A DNA stretch of 64,000 bases, taken from Pyrobaculum sp. 3827-6. Lineage in GTDB: Archaea; Thermoproteota; Thermoprotei; Thermoproteales; Thermoproteaceae. Shown piece after piece: positions 1 to 8,232 of this stretch; position 1 is the first letter of the stretch, and every line of letters begins with the position of its first letter. The notes beneath the pieces are model-generated. The model did not search any database and was not told the DNA's origin. It saw nothing but the letters and a program-made list of their open reading frames with translations. The position numbers were made by a program, and so were the translations under genes. The stretch lies in the NCBI RefSeq assembly GCF_025641885.1, contig NZ_JAOTQN010000001.1:1116001-1180000 (forward strand). Reading direction: 5' to 3'.

Positions 1-204
1 TACCACTTGCTAATCTACCCACAGATAGCCTTTATCCAGAGTTATCTTGGAGAGGCCGGCCACGTCCACTATGCGCCTACAGAGTTTGAGATGATGATGT
101 TCACCGGGTCGGTGTTGGTGTACATAGCATTGTTAATACTCGGCGTATTGCTTCTACCTCTAAAGCCAGGCGAGAAACCTAAAACTTTATATATTTTTAA
201 GTAA
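1..204 (+). CDS. C-terminal end of an NrfD/DsrP-like membrane subunit (partial)
   Basis: The reading frame is open from the first base of the window, so the gene starts outside it. The visible 67 residues hold one membrane helix (about residues 33-52) preceded by HYAPTEFE, a pattern like the last helix of NrfD/PsrC-type quinone-interacting subunits, and end in a short basic tail. In those complexes the subunit passes electrons between quinones and a periplasmic oxidoreductase. The partner subunits are not in view. A sulfur-respiration role would fit the SQR and DsrK/DsrM genes in the window, but that is inference from a short fragment. Confidence 0.4.
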   Translation, partial: YHLLIYPQIAFIQSYLGEAGHVHYAPTEFEMMMFTGSVLVYIALLILGVLLLPLKPGEKPKTLYIFK

Positions 205-398
205 ACTGCCTCAAAAACTAAATAAAAATTATATTTTTTGTATATAGAGCAGTATCTTAAATTTTATTAGTAATATGACTTATTAAAAGCCTTTAAGGAA
301 AGTCTTCATATTGATTTCTCACAAGAAGTGTAGAAGAGGTTGTTTTTCCGAACTCTGTTCTTTATCGGTGTACAACTCTGTACAAATTTTTTACCAAT

Positions 399-408
399 AC
401 TTAAATAG
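399..408 (+). promoter_or_regulatory. TATA box for the SQR-like gene
   Basis: ACTTAAATAG lies about 24 nt before the ATG at 427. This spacing leaves no room for a leader and implies a leaderless transcript. Confidence 0.5.
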
Positions 409-426
409 ACCCATGAAATACTTTGT

Positions 427-1587
427 ATGCCTAAAAAACTGCTGGTTCTGGGCGGCGGCACCGGCGGCTTGGTGATTTCTAAAGAGGTTAGGGAGTTGTT
501 TAAGCCGGAGGAGGTGGAGATCACGGTGGTTGACATGAGGGATAGGACCGAGTTCCGCCCCTCGTATCTATACGTGGCGTTTGGCTACAGAAAGCCGGAG
601 CAGATAAGCGCGCCGCTGGAGTACTTAAAGCGCCGTGGTATAAACTTCGTAAAGGCAAGAGTGACGAAAATAGACGCCGCGAATAGAAGGGTTTCGACAA
701 CAGCGGGTGACTTCACCTACGACAACCTCGTCGTTGCGCTGGGGGCGGAGACTGTGGACACGGGCTTTCCCCATACATGGGAGCTGGAGCCCTCGCTTAA
801 GGTGGCCGAGGCGCTGAGCAACGTAAAACAGGGCCACGTGGTGATCGGAGCCTACTCACTGCCTTATAGATGCCCACCTGCGCCGATTGAGCTGGCGATG
901 CTAACCCACTTCTACTACCTCACCAGGGGGCGGAGGGACAAGGTGAAGATCACAGTGGTTCACCCGTCGAAGCGGCCTTTTGAGAGCTTCGGCCCCATGG
1001 CGGCTAAGTGGATGTCTGGCTTCCTACAGCAGTTAGGCATTGAGTACATTGGGGTGGGTCAGGGGCAGGCGATTAAGAGTCTTGGGAAGAACGAGCTGGA
1101 GACCACGACTGGCGAGAGGGTGAAGTTCGACGCGGCGTTTATTGTGCCGCCGCATAAGGCGCCCGACCCCGTGCTGGGGAGCGATCTGGTTAAGAACGGC
1201 TGGGCCGCGCCGAGGAGCCCGCCAGACGGCGATTTTAGAAGTGAGAAGTACGATGACGTGTACGTTGTCGGCGACGTCGCGGCGCCTAACGTCCCCGTGG
1301 GGATGGCTGGGACAATTCTACACAGCTACGCGCCGTGGGTTGTGAGCAACATCGCAGCCGACCTCGCCGGCGTTTCCATCGGCAAGCCGCCGTTTAGGAT
1401 CGTGGGGACCTGCGCCCTTGACGTGGGGGCATACGGCATGGCCGCCGCCTGCGACTTCACGCCGTTTGTCAAGAAGCAGAAGCCCTACCCAGACTGCATG
1501 TTCCTCCCGCCGTCGCCAGTCACCAGAATCTTCAAAGAGATGTTTGAAAAGGTCTACTTCAACTGGCTTCTGGGGGTGGTGCCATGA
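427..1587 (+). CDS. Sulfide:quinone oxidoreductase-like FAD flavoprotein
   Basis: 386 residues, the usual length for SQR/FCSD-type flavoproteins. The N-terminus is a dinucleotide fold with GGGTGG at residues 9-14, and a second FAD contact GDVAAPN starts near residue 282. A cysteine at residue 149 in YRCPPAPIE lies where SQR-family enzymes have a redox cysteine. The C-terminus (FNWLLGVVP) looks amphipathic, as expected for monotopic membrane binding. The family oxidises sulfide and reduces quinone. The stop overlaps the DUF1641 gene by 4 nt (ATGA), so the two are probably translated together. Other flavoproteins of the family, such as an NDH-2-like enzyme, cannot be excluded. Confidence 0.75.
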   Translation: MPKKLLVLGGGTGGLVISKEVRELFKPEEVEITVVDMRDRTEFRPSYLYVAFGYRKPEQISAPLEYLKRRGINFVKARVTKIDAANRRVSTTAGDFTYDNLVVALGAETVDTGFPHTWELEPSLKVAEALSNVKQGHVVIGAYSLPYRCPPAPIELAMLTHFYYLTRGRRDKVKITVVHPSKRPFESFGPMAAKWMSGFLQQLGIEYIGVGQGQAIKSLGKNELETTTGERVKFDAAFIVPPHKAPDPVLGSDLVKNGWAAPRSPPDGDFRSEKYDDVYVVGDVAAPNVPVGMAGTILHSYAPWVVSNIAADLAGVSIGKPPFRIVGTCALDVGAYGMAAACDFTPFVKKQKPYPDCMFLPPSPVTRIFKEMFEKVYFNWLLGVVP

Positions 1588-2015
1588 GCGAGGTGGTTAC
1601 CATATCCAAGGCCGACTACCAGCGCCTGCTCGCCGAGGTGGAGGCGCTGAGGAAAGAGGTGGAGGAGCTCAGCTCCCTGTTGTTGCCGGTGAAGATCGTG
1701 CTGGAGAAGCTACCGCACTTAATGGCCGACATACAAGTCTTTAAAGTGGCGGCTCCGCTGATCTCCATGCTGTCCATCATGGACGCCGCCGACCTAAACG
1801 CCTTAGGCGCCGCGATGCAGGGAGGTGTGACGTGTACAAGCAAGGCGCTGAGGCAAATAGCGGAAAACGGCGCCCCCAAGGTGGAGCTCATGGACCTCCT
1901 CAACGCCATGCGCGACCCAGAGGTGCAGAAGGCCATGGGCATAATGCTGACGATACTAAAGGCAATGGGTAGCTGCATGGAGGAGAACCTAAAACAGGTC
2001 AGCGAAAAGGCCTAA
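1584..2015 (+). CDS. DUF1641 protein, SQR partner
   Basis: 143 residues. Residues 10-35 are a probable coiled coil rich in E, K and L. The C-terminal part has the DUF1641 pattern (LLNAMRDPEVQKAMG, then a hydrophobic ILTILKAMGS). DUF1641 proteins occur next to SQR-type flavoproteins in archaea and bacteria and may dock them to the membrane; the molecular role is not established. It overlaps the upstream flavoprotein by 4 nt, strong evidence for a two-gene operon. There is no signal peptide. Confidence 0.7.
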   Translation: MSEVVTISKADYQRLLAEVEALRKEVEELSSLLLPVKIVLEKLPHLMADIQVFKVAAPLISMLSIMDAADLNALGAAMQGGVTCTSKALRQIAENGAPKVELMDLLNAMRDPEVQKAMGIMLTILKAMGSCMEENLKQVSEKA

Positions 2016-2016
2016 C

Positions 2017-2121
2017 CTAGTACCAAGCCGACCTAACCCCGCAAACCTGGTTTTTTACATGTCTTTCTGAGCCGTCAAAAGACTCTAATACCAATGCCTC
2101 TGTGTCAACTAACAGCTTCAT
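2017..2121 (-). pseudogene. 5' remnant of a vapC (PIN toxin) gene
   Basis: An ATG at 2121 overlaps the 3' end of the AbrB-type gene by 17 nt, the usual vapB-vapC arrangement. It opens a 34-codon frame beginning MKLLVDTEALVLESF, the start of a PIN domain including the first catalytic Asp (residue 6), and then hits TAG at 2017-2019. About 100 residues of a normal VapC are missing. The frame stops 1 nt from the end of the convergent DUF1641 gene, so the deletion probably occurred there. The antitoxin therefore appears orphaned. Confidence 0.65.
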
Positions 2122-2332
2122 CTAGCGCCTTCTCCACAGCCCTTTCCAACTCCTCAACGTTGACAGTACGGCCGGCCTTGAAGGTAATTCTGCGCCTCTT
2201 CGCAGGTACTAGCACTAGTCTGTCCCCCTCCATGTATATCGTGACCACGTCGCCTATTTTAATACCTAGCTTCTTCCTATACCCAGCCGGTATGGTAATT
2301 TGATAGTTACGCGTCACCTTGACCGTGGCCAT
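2105..2332 (-). CDS. AbrB/SpoVT-type antitoxin (VapB-like)
   Basis: 75 residues. The N-terminal half is a swapped-hairpin AbrB DNA-binding domain (VTRNYQITIPAGYRKKLG, then GDVVTIYMEGDRLVL). The C-terminal 25 residues form an acidic helix that in VapB proteins embraces the toxin. The 3' end overlaps the start of a truncated PIN gene, so this is the antitoxin of a broken vapBC pair. Such proteins normally repress their own promoter through palindromes near the start. Confidence 0.8.
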   Translation of the reverse strand: MATVKVTRNYQITIPAGYRKKLGIKIGDVVTIYMEGDRLVLVPAKRRRITFKAGRTVNVEELERAVEKALDEAVS

Positions 2333-2433
2333 AGTAGAAGATGCGTAGTAGATTAAAAAGCTTGCTACTATGACGTGCGCCCTGCCGTCTGGGCACGGCT
2401 AGTAATATCTGGCGCATGGCAGGCAGATGTATA

Positions 2434-2440
2434 TTATATA
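2434..2440 (+). promoter_or_regulatory. TATA-like element for the SDR gene
   Basis: TTATATA lies about 18 nt before the ATG at 2455. It supports the inner start over the upstream in-frame ATG at 2416. Confidence 0.35.
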
Positions 2441-2454
2441 GAGGTTGTTTATAC

Positions 2455-3195
2455 ATGCCCACTGCGGTTGTGACTGGCTCCGGTAGGGGGATAGGTAGAG
2501 CCGTCGCTGTGAGGTTCGCGAGGGAGGGGTGGAATGTGGTGGTAAACGCGAAGAGGGGGAGGGGGGAGGCTGAGGAGACTTTGAGATTAGTAAAAGAGGC
2601 TGGGGGCGACGGCGTGTTAGTTATGGCGGACGTGGCCACGAGGGAGGGTTGCAGGTCCGTGGTCCAGTCGGCGGTTGAGAAATTCGGCGGCGTCGATGTT
2701 TTGGTTAACAACGCGGGGCTGGGGCTCTACTCCCCATTCCTAGCCGCTGACGACAAGTTGATCGATAAGCAACTGGAGGTTACCCTAAGATCGGTGATCT
2801 ACTGCTCACAGGAGGCGGCTAGGGCGATGAGGGAGGGCGTCATCATAAACATAGCGTCCATCGCCGGCATACGGCCCCTTGTGGGCCTCTCTATCTACAG
2901 CGCGGCGAAGGCCGCGGTTATAAACCTCACCCAGGCGCTGGCTCTGGAGCTGGCGCCGCGCATAAGAGTGAACGCCGTGGCGCCAGGCGTCGTGAAAACT
3001 AAGATGGGCGACAGCCTCCTCCAACTGCTGGGGATGTCTGAGGAGGAATTTGCCAAGCGATACACGTTGCTGGGGAGGCTGGTCGCTCCGGAAGACGTGG
3101 CTGAGGTAGTGTGGATGCTGGTGAAAATACCGACAATTACTGGACAGGTGGTGGTTATAGACTCCGGCGGCTTGCTAAAAGCGGGGCCCCCTTAA
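2455..3195 (+). CDS. Short-chain dehydrogenase/reductase
   Basis: 246 residues from the ATG at 2455, a normal classical SDR length. It has the cofactor motif TGSGRGIG near the N-terminus, the NNAG structural motif, the catalytic serine in NIASIAG, and the YSAAK Tyr-Lys pair. An in-frame ATG at 2416 would add 13 residues before the beta1 strand that SDRs normally lack, and it lies upstream of the TATA element, so it was not chosen. The substrate cannot be told from sequence; 3-oxoacyl reductase-like or sugar/alcohol dehydrogenases share this architecture. Monocistronic by appearance. Confidence 0.85.
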   Translation: MPTAVVTGSGRGIGRAVAVRFAREGWNVVVNAKRGRGEAEETLRLVKEAGGDGVLVMADVATREGCRSVVQSAVEKFGGVDVLVNNAGLGLYSPFLAADDKLIDKQLEVTLRSVIYCSQEAARAMREGVIINIASIAGIRPLVGLSIYSAAKAAVINLTQALALELAPRIRVNAVAPGVVKTKMGDSLLQLLGMSEEEFAKRYTLLGRLVAPEDVAEVVWMLVKIPTITGQVVVIDSGGLLKAGPP

Positions 3196-3384
3196 CCCAC
3201 CAGCAACGCCGCCTCGTCACTAGATCCCGTCAGAAACAAGACACCTACTCTATGGAAGCGGCAACCCACGGCGACCTGACTGTCGACGCGATGCCGACAT
3301 CGATGTCTAATAGCTACTACCGTTGCTCAGCATATAGAACCTACATTTGTTTTTTGCATTTTTGCCGAGGCTGAAAAACCTCGT

Positions 3385-4953
3385 TTATAGCATCCACTGT
3401 AATCCCTCGCCTCCTTTTCTCACTAGGTTTGAGTCGATCTCCTTGTCTATGACTTCTGTATAGAGGTAAATCTTGCTTAGGGCGGTTGCCCACTGCTCTC
3501 CTGAGTCCTCTGCCCACCCCTGGTAGTGGGTAGCGGCCGCCGCTTTCCCCAGCATGGCGAGTAGTTTTTTCGAGTGTAGCTCTACGCCGTCTTTCAATGC
3601 CTCTGTCGCAAAGTCTTTGATATTTTGTAGGGCGGCTGTGAGTTTGTGTCTCGCCTCTTCGTCGCGTAGCTTGTTTATCCTAGTTGCTAGGTCCTCAAGT
3701 AGGGCTTTTCCAGCGTCTTTGCGGTAGAAGGCCTCAGCCATGTCGAGAGACTGAATGTTGCTTGTGCCTTCCCAAATCGCCGTGACCAGCGCGTCTCTGT
3801 GGATCTTCGCCATGGGGAACTCCTCTAAGAAGCCTATCCCGCCCATAAGCTCCATGGAATACCTAGTTATGTCTATCGAGGTCCATGCGGCGAGGTTTTT
3901 CACTATGTGTGTATGGAGCCTTGCGTAGTGGTAGGCGGGGCCGTAGGGGGGCCTCTCTGCATACGCCACGTCGCTGAAGGTTTTCGCGGCGGTGAGCGTG
4001 TATAAAAGCGTTGCCTGTAGCTTGGCCTCCATCTCCACCAAGTCGCGGAGGTAAAGCGGGTGCTCCACCAGTCTTTTTCTGAAGGCTCTTCTCTCGTTTC
4101 CGTAGAGATACGCCTCCCACAGAGCCTTCCTCGCCAGGCCGAGGCCGGCTGTGGAGTTGTCGATCCTGGCTATTGTCAAAATTTCCAACGCGATGTAGAT
4201 GCCTATGTCGAGGGTCCCCAGTAGGTGGGCTTCGGTATCTCTAAGCTCTACTTCTCCAGTTGGGACGGTGACCGTGCCCAGTTTGTCTTTTAGCCTGAGT
4301 ATTTTCCAGTTGGGCCTGCCGTCTGGTAGGTAGGCTGGGGCGAAGAATGTGGCGACTCCCTTCGCGCCGGGCCTGGGCGGCGTTGGCTTAGCGGTTATTA
4401 TGGCGGCGTCTGCCTGCCCGATGTTGGAGGTGAAGTACTTAATTCCTCTAAGTCTCCACTTTCCCTCCCCGCTCTGTTGAGCAACCGTCTCCAATCCGCT
4501 TAGGTCGCTGCCGGCTTGTACTTCTGTGTAGAAGGTGGCGCCCATCCAAGGCTTTTCTCTTTTCAAGAAGTTGGGGAGATACAGGGCCTTAGCCTCGTCG
4601 CTTCCGTATTTGGCGAGGCCGTACGCCGTCTGCTCGGTGAGTGTGATCGTGCAGAAGAAGCCTGCGTCGGATATGACGTAGCCAGAAATGAAGTGGTACA
4701 ATAGGTCTCTTTCACTTGTGATCGTCTTCGAAACGACGCCGTGTCTCAACAAGTCGTATAGAGTCTGGAGATGGCTGGGCGACACCTCTACGTAGTTTAT
4801 CTCCTCGCCGCGGACGCTCCACATCTTTAAGACCGGTTTCGCGTAGTGGTCCACGTAGTACGCCTCTTCTATCATTTTCGTAGAGACGTAGTGACCCAAG
4901 GCGTTTAGGTCTGCATCGGGTTTAAAATTGAGGTTGTTGAGAAAGTATTGCAA
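3385..4953 (-). CDS. Acyl-CoA dehydrogenase, AidB-like subgroup
   Basis: 522 residues, longer than ordinary acyl-CoA dehydrogenases (about 380) and in the range of the AidB/long subgroup. Motifs in order: TLTEQTAYGLAKYGS in the N-terminal helical domain, GATFYTEVQAGSDL and YFTSN for flavin and substrate binding in the middle beta domain, and MELMGGIGFLEEFP followed by AIWEGTSNIQSLD in the C-terminal helical domain, where AidB-like members keep this WEGTSNIQ signature. A C-terminal helical extension of about 100 residues follows. The likely reaction is FAD-dependent desaturation of an acyl-CoA; the substrate is unknown. No electron-transfer flavoprotein genes are adjacent. Confidence 0.8.
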   Translation of the reverse strand: MQYFLNNLNFKPDADLNALGHYVSTKMIEEAYYVDHYAKPVLKMWSVRGEEINYVEVSPSHLQTLYDLLRHGVVSKTITSERDLLYHFISGYVISDAGFFCTITLTEQTAYGLAKYGSDEAKALYLPNFLKREKPWMGATFYTEVQAGSDLSGLETVAQQSGEGKWRLRGIKYFTSNIGQADAAIITAKPTPPRPGAKGVATFFAPAYLPDGRPNWKILRLKDKLGTVTVPTGEVELRDTEAHLLGTLDIGIYIALEILTIARIDNSTAGLGLARKALWEAYLYGNERRAFRKRLVEHPLYLRDLVEMEAKLQATLLYTLTAAKTFSDVAYAERPPYGPAYHYARLHTHIVKNLAAWTSIDITRYSMELMGGIGFLEEFPMAKIHRDALVTAIWEGTSNIQSLDMAEAFYRKDAGKALLEDLATRINKLRDEEARHKLTAALQNIKDFATEALKDGVELHSKKLLAMLGKAAAATHYQGWAEDSGEQWATALSKIYLYTEVIDKEIDSNLVRKGGEGLQWML

Positions 4954-5195
4954 AGGCTTGTCATGGCTGTAGTAGTTCTTGCCAGTGGTGAGCTAAAGTT
5001 TTTGAAACATGGTATACCTCAAGGCTGTATTTTAATATGTTATATAGAGAAGATGCACTTAGACCGCAAAAATAAAGCAGAAATAGATTTTAAACCTATT
5101 GTAATTTACCGAATCGAAAACCATAGAGGATGAAGATTTTGATGAAAACGAATTCTGTATTATAATCTGTCGATATTTAGTATTAAAATTATTAC

Positions 5196-6842
5196 GTGTG
5201 TCTAGACGTGATACGGAAGTTTGTTTCGGGGGCTGAGGCTGTTTCTAAAATTCCAGATGAGGCCGTGGTGGCTATTTCAGGCTTCAACGCGGCCACGGCG
5301 CCCTTTTACCTAATTGACGAGCTGATAGAGAGGTACAGGAAGACGGGGCACCCGAGGAGGCTTTTCATAATTTCAGACGCCATCCCCTCAATCCCCGGCT
5401 TTGGCCTCGACAAGGTTGGGAAGCTGATTCTGGAAGATCCAAATCAAGACTTTGTGAGGGGCTTTCTGCTACCGTTCTACGGCTGGGCGCCAGAGTTGCA
5501 GAAGGCCGTCATGAAGAACTTGGTGGAGGCCTACACCTGGCCCATTGGCATCGTCACCAGGTGGCTCCGCGCCGTTGCCGTCGGGGCGCCGGGGATCTTC
5601 AGCCGGGTGGGCCTCGGCACTTTTATAGATCCGCGGCAGGACGGCGGCTTTCTAAACGAGTTGGCTAGGGAGAGGAGGACCGCCACGGTTGAGCTCTACG
5701 AGGTGCATGGAAGGGAGTACCTGCTGTATAGAGGCCCCAAGCCGAACGTGGCTCTGGTGAGGGCGACGACGGCCGACGAAATTGGTAATCTGAGTATGGA
5801 GCAGGAGGCGATATACGGCTCCGTCCTCTCCATTGTGGAGGCCGTCAAGGCCCAACCCGGCGGCCTCGTCATCGCACAAGTGCTGAGGACGGTGACGCTG
5901 GGGGAGATCCACCCCAAGCACGTGGTGGTGCCGGGGCCCTTGGTGGATTACGTCGTCGTGGCTAGGCGGGGCACGGAGGTGGAGAAGTACCACTGGCAGA
6001 CCGCCTCCTTCGACCTCAACCCGGTCATAAGCGGCGACGCCCCTTACAGAGTGGCGTACGAGCCGGTGAAGCTAACTGCCGAGAAGGTGGTGGCCCGGAG
6101 GGTTGTCCTAGAGCTGGTGAACTTAGTGGGGAGGCTGGGGCGACCCGTGATTGTCAACCTCGGCATCGGCATACCTGCGGTGGCCGCAGACGTCATTAGA
6201 GAGGAGAGGCTAGACGACTTCATCCACCTAACCGTCGAGTCGGGGCCCTGGGGAGGAATCGCCCTCATGGACGCCGACTTCGGAGCCGCCATGGGGCACT
6301 ACGCCGTTATCCCAATGCCCGACCAATTCGTCTTGTACGAAGGCGGTGCCATCGACGCCACCTCGCTGGGGTTTCTACAAATTGACAAGGAGGGCAACGT
6401 CAACCCGGCGTTTCTGCCCGGGAGGCTTCCCGGGCCCGGCGGGTTCCCCGTCATCGCGATAGGCTCCCCAAGGGTGTACTTCGCCGGGGGGTTCACCGCT
6501 GGCCGGAGGGACATAGCGGTGAAAGACTGCAGGCTGGTAGTCGCCGAAGACGGCCCCATTGTCAAATTCGTGGAGCGTGTCTACAAGATTGTTTTCAGCG
6601 GCAAATATGCGGTGGACGAGGGGAAGGAGGTGCTGTACATCACAGAGCGCGCGGTGTTTAGACTGACGCCAAGCGGCCTGGAGCTTGTGGAGGTTGCCCC
6701 GGGAGCCGACCTTGAGAGAGACGTTTTGGCTAAGATGGAGTTCAAGCCAGCGGTGAGGCGCGTCGAGGAGATGGACAGGAGACTTTTCTGTGAAGAAAGG
6801 CTAAGGCTGAGGGAGGTTGCTCTCGAAATTGTAAAAAGATAA
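5196..6842 (+). CDS. Type I CoA-transferase (acetate/propionate CoA-transferase-like, fused alpha-beta)
   Basis: 548 residues containing both halves of a family I CoA-transferase in one chain, like propionate CoA-transferase/YdiF. The N-terminal half has the glycine-rich start (VVAISGFNAATAPF). The C-terminal half has NLGIGIPAVAAD and the catalytic glutamate E348 in TVESGPWGG, which forms the glutamyl-CoA intermediate in this family. The GTG at 5196 is used; a second GTG at 5208 is equally possible. An AT-rich TATA-like stretch (5177-5190) lies just upstream. The polyferredoxin gene follows after 28 nt, suggesting an operon. Acceptor and donor acids cannot be assigned. Confidence 0.82.
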   Translation: MCLDVIRKFVSGAEAVSKIPDEAVVAISGFNAATAPFYLIDELIERYRKTGHPRRLFIISDAIPSIPGFGLDKVGKLILEDPNQDFVRGFLLPFYGWAPELQKAVMKNLVEAYTWPIGIVTRWLRAVAVGAPGIFSRVGLGTFIDPRQDGGFLNELARERRTATVELYEVHGREYLLYRGPKPNVALVRATTADEIGNLSMEQEAIYGSVLSIVEAVKAQPGGLVIAQVLRTVTLGEIHPKHVVVPGPLVDYVVVARRGTEVEKYHWQTASFDLNPVISGDAPYRVAYEPVKLTAEKVVARRVVLELVNLVGRLGRPVIVNLGIGIPAVAADVIREERLDDFIHLTVESGPWGGIALMDADFGAAMGHYAVIPMPDQFVLYEGGAIDATSLGFLQIDKEGNVNPAFLPGRLPGPGGFPVIAIGSPRVYFAGGFTAGRRDIAVKDCRLVVAEDGPIVKFVERVYKIVFSGKYAVDEGKEVLYITERAVFRLTPSGLELVEVAPGADLERDVLAKMEFKPAVRRVEEMDRRLFCEERLRLREVALEIVKR

Positions 6843-6870
6843 ATTTAAAAGGCGAAGTGTACAGGATAAG

Positions 6871-7986
6871 GTGATTAGAAGAGATAAGCCCTCTGTCCTC
6901 GTTGTCAGCGGCAGATCCGACTTGACGAAGTACCTTTCGCAGACTCCTCTCTACTTCGCATACCGCGGCCCCCACGGCGACTGGTTCAAGTCGGTGGCCG
7001 AGAGGCATGTGGACTCCGCAGACTGGCGCCTCCTCCCGCCGGCGGAGGCGAAGGCGGCGACTCGCAGAGATCTGCTGACGGGCGGCTTCCTGAGGCTGAG
7101 GGACACGGTGGCGGTGAGGCAGGACAGGTGTATATGGTGCGGCCTCTGCGCCTCGCTCTGCCCAGCCTCCGCCTTTGAGTACGTGGAGAGGCGCGTCGTG
7201 AGGGTGAGGTACGAGTCGTGCATCGACTGCGGGCTCTGCAACGCCGTGTGCCCCGTTGATGCCGTGCAGATGCCCTCCCTCCCGGACGCCTACCTCGCGG
7301 ACTTGGTAAAGACCGCCCCGGCGCCGCTTAGGTTTATCTGTGACTACGCCTTCCAAGACGGCGACGAGGAGGGGATACGCGTTAAGTGCGTCGCCGCAAT
7401 TCCAAAACAGTACCTCTACCTCGCCGCCGCGAAACACGGCGAAGCCCGGGCCCACTGCTCAAGAGGCGAGAGCTGTCCCCTGTGGCCAGCGGCGGCCAGG
7501 TGGGCAGAGGGCTTGGATAGAGAGGGGAGAGATTTCGTGGTGAAGACGGCGAGAGCCCACCTGGAGCCGGGGGATAGGTGGCAGACGAGGATGCTGGCCG
7601 CGGCCCTGGGAATGCCCGTCGGCCAGCTAGAGGTAGCCCAAGGTTGCACCTTGTGCGGGGCGTGCGTCAACGTCTGTCCAACAAACGCCCTGGCTCTGAA
7701 AGGCTACGAGCTGAGGATAGTACCGGCTTTGTGTATAGCATGCGGCGTATGCGCCGACAAGTGCCCAGAGCGGGTCATCAAGGTGTTGAGAAGAGCCGTG
7801 GAGAAGCCGTACGAGACGCAGACGCTGTACCGCGACGCCCCGGCTAGGTGTGTCTCATGCGGCAGGCCCCTACCCTACACGGAGACCATGGCGAGGAAGA
7901 TAGCAGAGCGCCTTAAGTCTAGGGGGTTGCCCCACGACCACGTATACCTGTGTGAAGAATGCCGCTTCAAGACCTCGCCCGCCTAG
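6871..7986 (+). CDS. Polyferredoxin with four [4Fe-4S] motifs
   Basis: 371 residues from a GTG start 28 nt after the CoA-transferase. Two classic ferredoxin motifs lie in the first half (CIWCGLCASLCPAS, CIDCGLCNAVCPVD) and two in the second (CTLCGACVNVCPTN, CIACGVCADKCPE), so two 2[4Fe-4S] domains are separated by a helical insert of about 130 residues that has three further cysteines. The C-terminus has two CxxC pairs (CVSCG, CEEC) like a zinc ribbon. No membrane helix or signal peptide is seen. It probably carries electrons in the cytoplasm; the partner enzyme is unknown. The end overlaps a convergent small gene by 20 nt. Confidence 0.75.
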   Translation: MIRRDKPSVLVVSGRSDLTKYLSQTPLYFAYRGPHGDWFKSVAERHVDSADWRLLPPAEAKAATRRDLLTGGFLRLRDTVAVRQDRCIWCGLCASLCPASAFEYVERRVVRVRYESCIDCGLCNAVCPVDAVQMPSLPDAYLADLVKTAPAPLRFICDYAFQDGDEEGIRVKCVAAIPKQYLYLAAAKHGEARAHCSRGESCPLWPAAARWAEGLDREGRDFVVKTARAHLEPGDRWQTRMLAAALGMPVGQLEVAQGCTLCGACVNVCPTNALALKGYELRIVPALCIACGVCADKCPERVIKVLRRAVEKPYETQTLYRDAPARCVSCGRPLPYTETMARKIAERLKSRGLPHDHVYLCEECRFKTSPA

Positions 7987-8182
7987 CTCTGACGGCGTGT
8001 TTGTCCCCCTCCCGCCAGACGTCTACAACTACGTAGTGGAAGAGGGGGAGGATGAGTCTAAGGACCTTTACGCAGTCCTCGTCGCTTGTCTTGACAACCA
8101 GCTCCTCAGGCCCCCTCTCCTTAATATATTTCACAGCCTCAATAGAGCCTTGGGGGCAACCAGGAACCTCAAGAACATCCAT
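7967..8182 (-). CDS. Small protein, weakly TusA-like
   Basis: 71 residues. A Cys-Pro at residues 9-10 after a short hydrophobic strand, then a helix and beta strands (ELVVKTSDED, HYVVVDVW), recalls the TusA/SirA fold in which a Cys-Pro near the N-terminus carries sulfur. The match is by eye and weak. The AT-rich TTTTTAAAAAT at 8201-8211 sits about 24 nt before the ATG, supporting a real leaderless gene rather than a shadow of the convergent polyferredoxin, which it overlaps by 20 nt. Confidence 0.45.
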   Translation of the reverse strand: MDVLEVPGCPQGSIEAVKYIKERGPEELVVKTSDEDCVKVLRLILPLFHYVVVDVWREGDKHAVRARRARS

Positions 8183-8200
8183 AGGGAGGAAATACTAAAT

Positions 8201-8211
8201 TTTTAAAAATA
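8201..8211 (-). promoter_or_regulatory. TATA box for the TusA-like gene
   Basis: Run of T then A (TTTTTAAAAAT) centred about 24 nt upstream of the minus-strand ATG at 8182. Confidence 0.45.
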
Positions 8212-8232
8212 ACCAAAACTAGCGTAGCTATT

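Noticed and set aside
3111-3374. Plus-strand ORF of 87 codons after the SDR gene
   Set aside because: Most of it overlaps the SDR gene in another frame, and the rest has no coding-like codon use or motif.
4948-5133. 61-codon plus-strand ORF between ACAD and CoA-transferase genes
   Set aside because: AT-rich, no promoter at the right distance, overlaps the divergent gene's start. No protein-like features.
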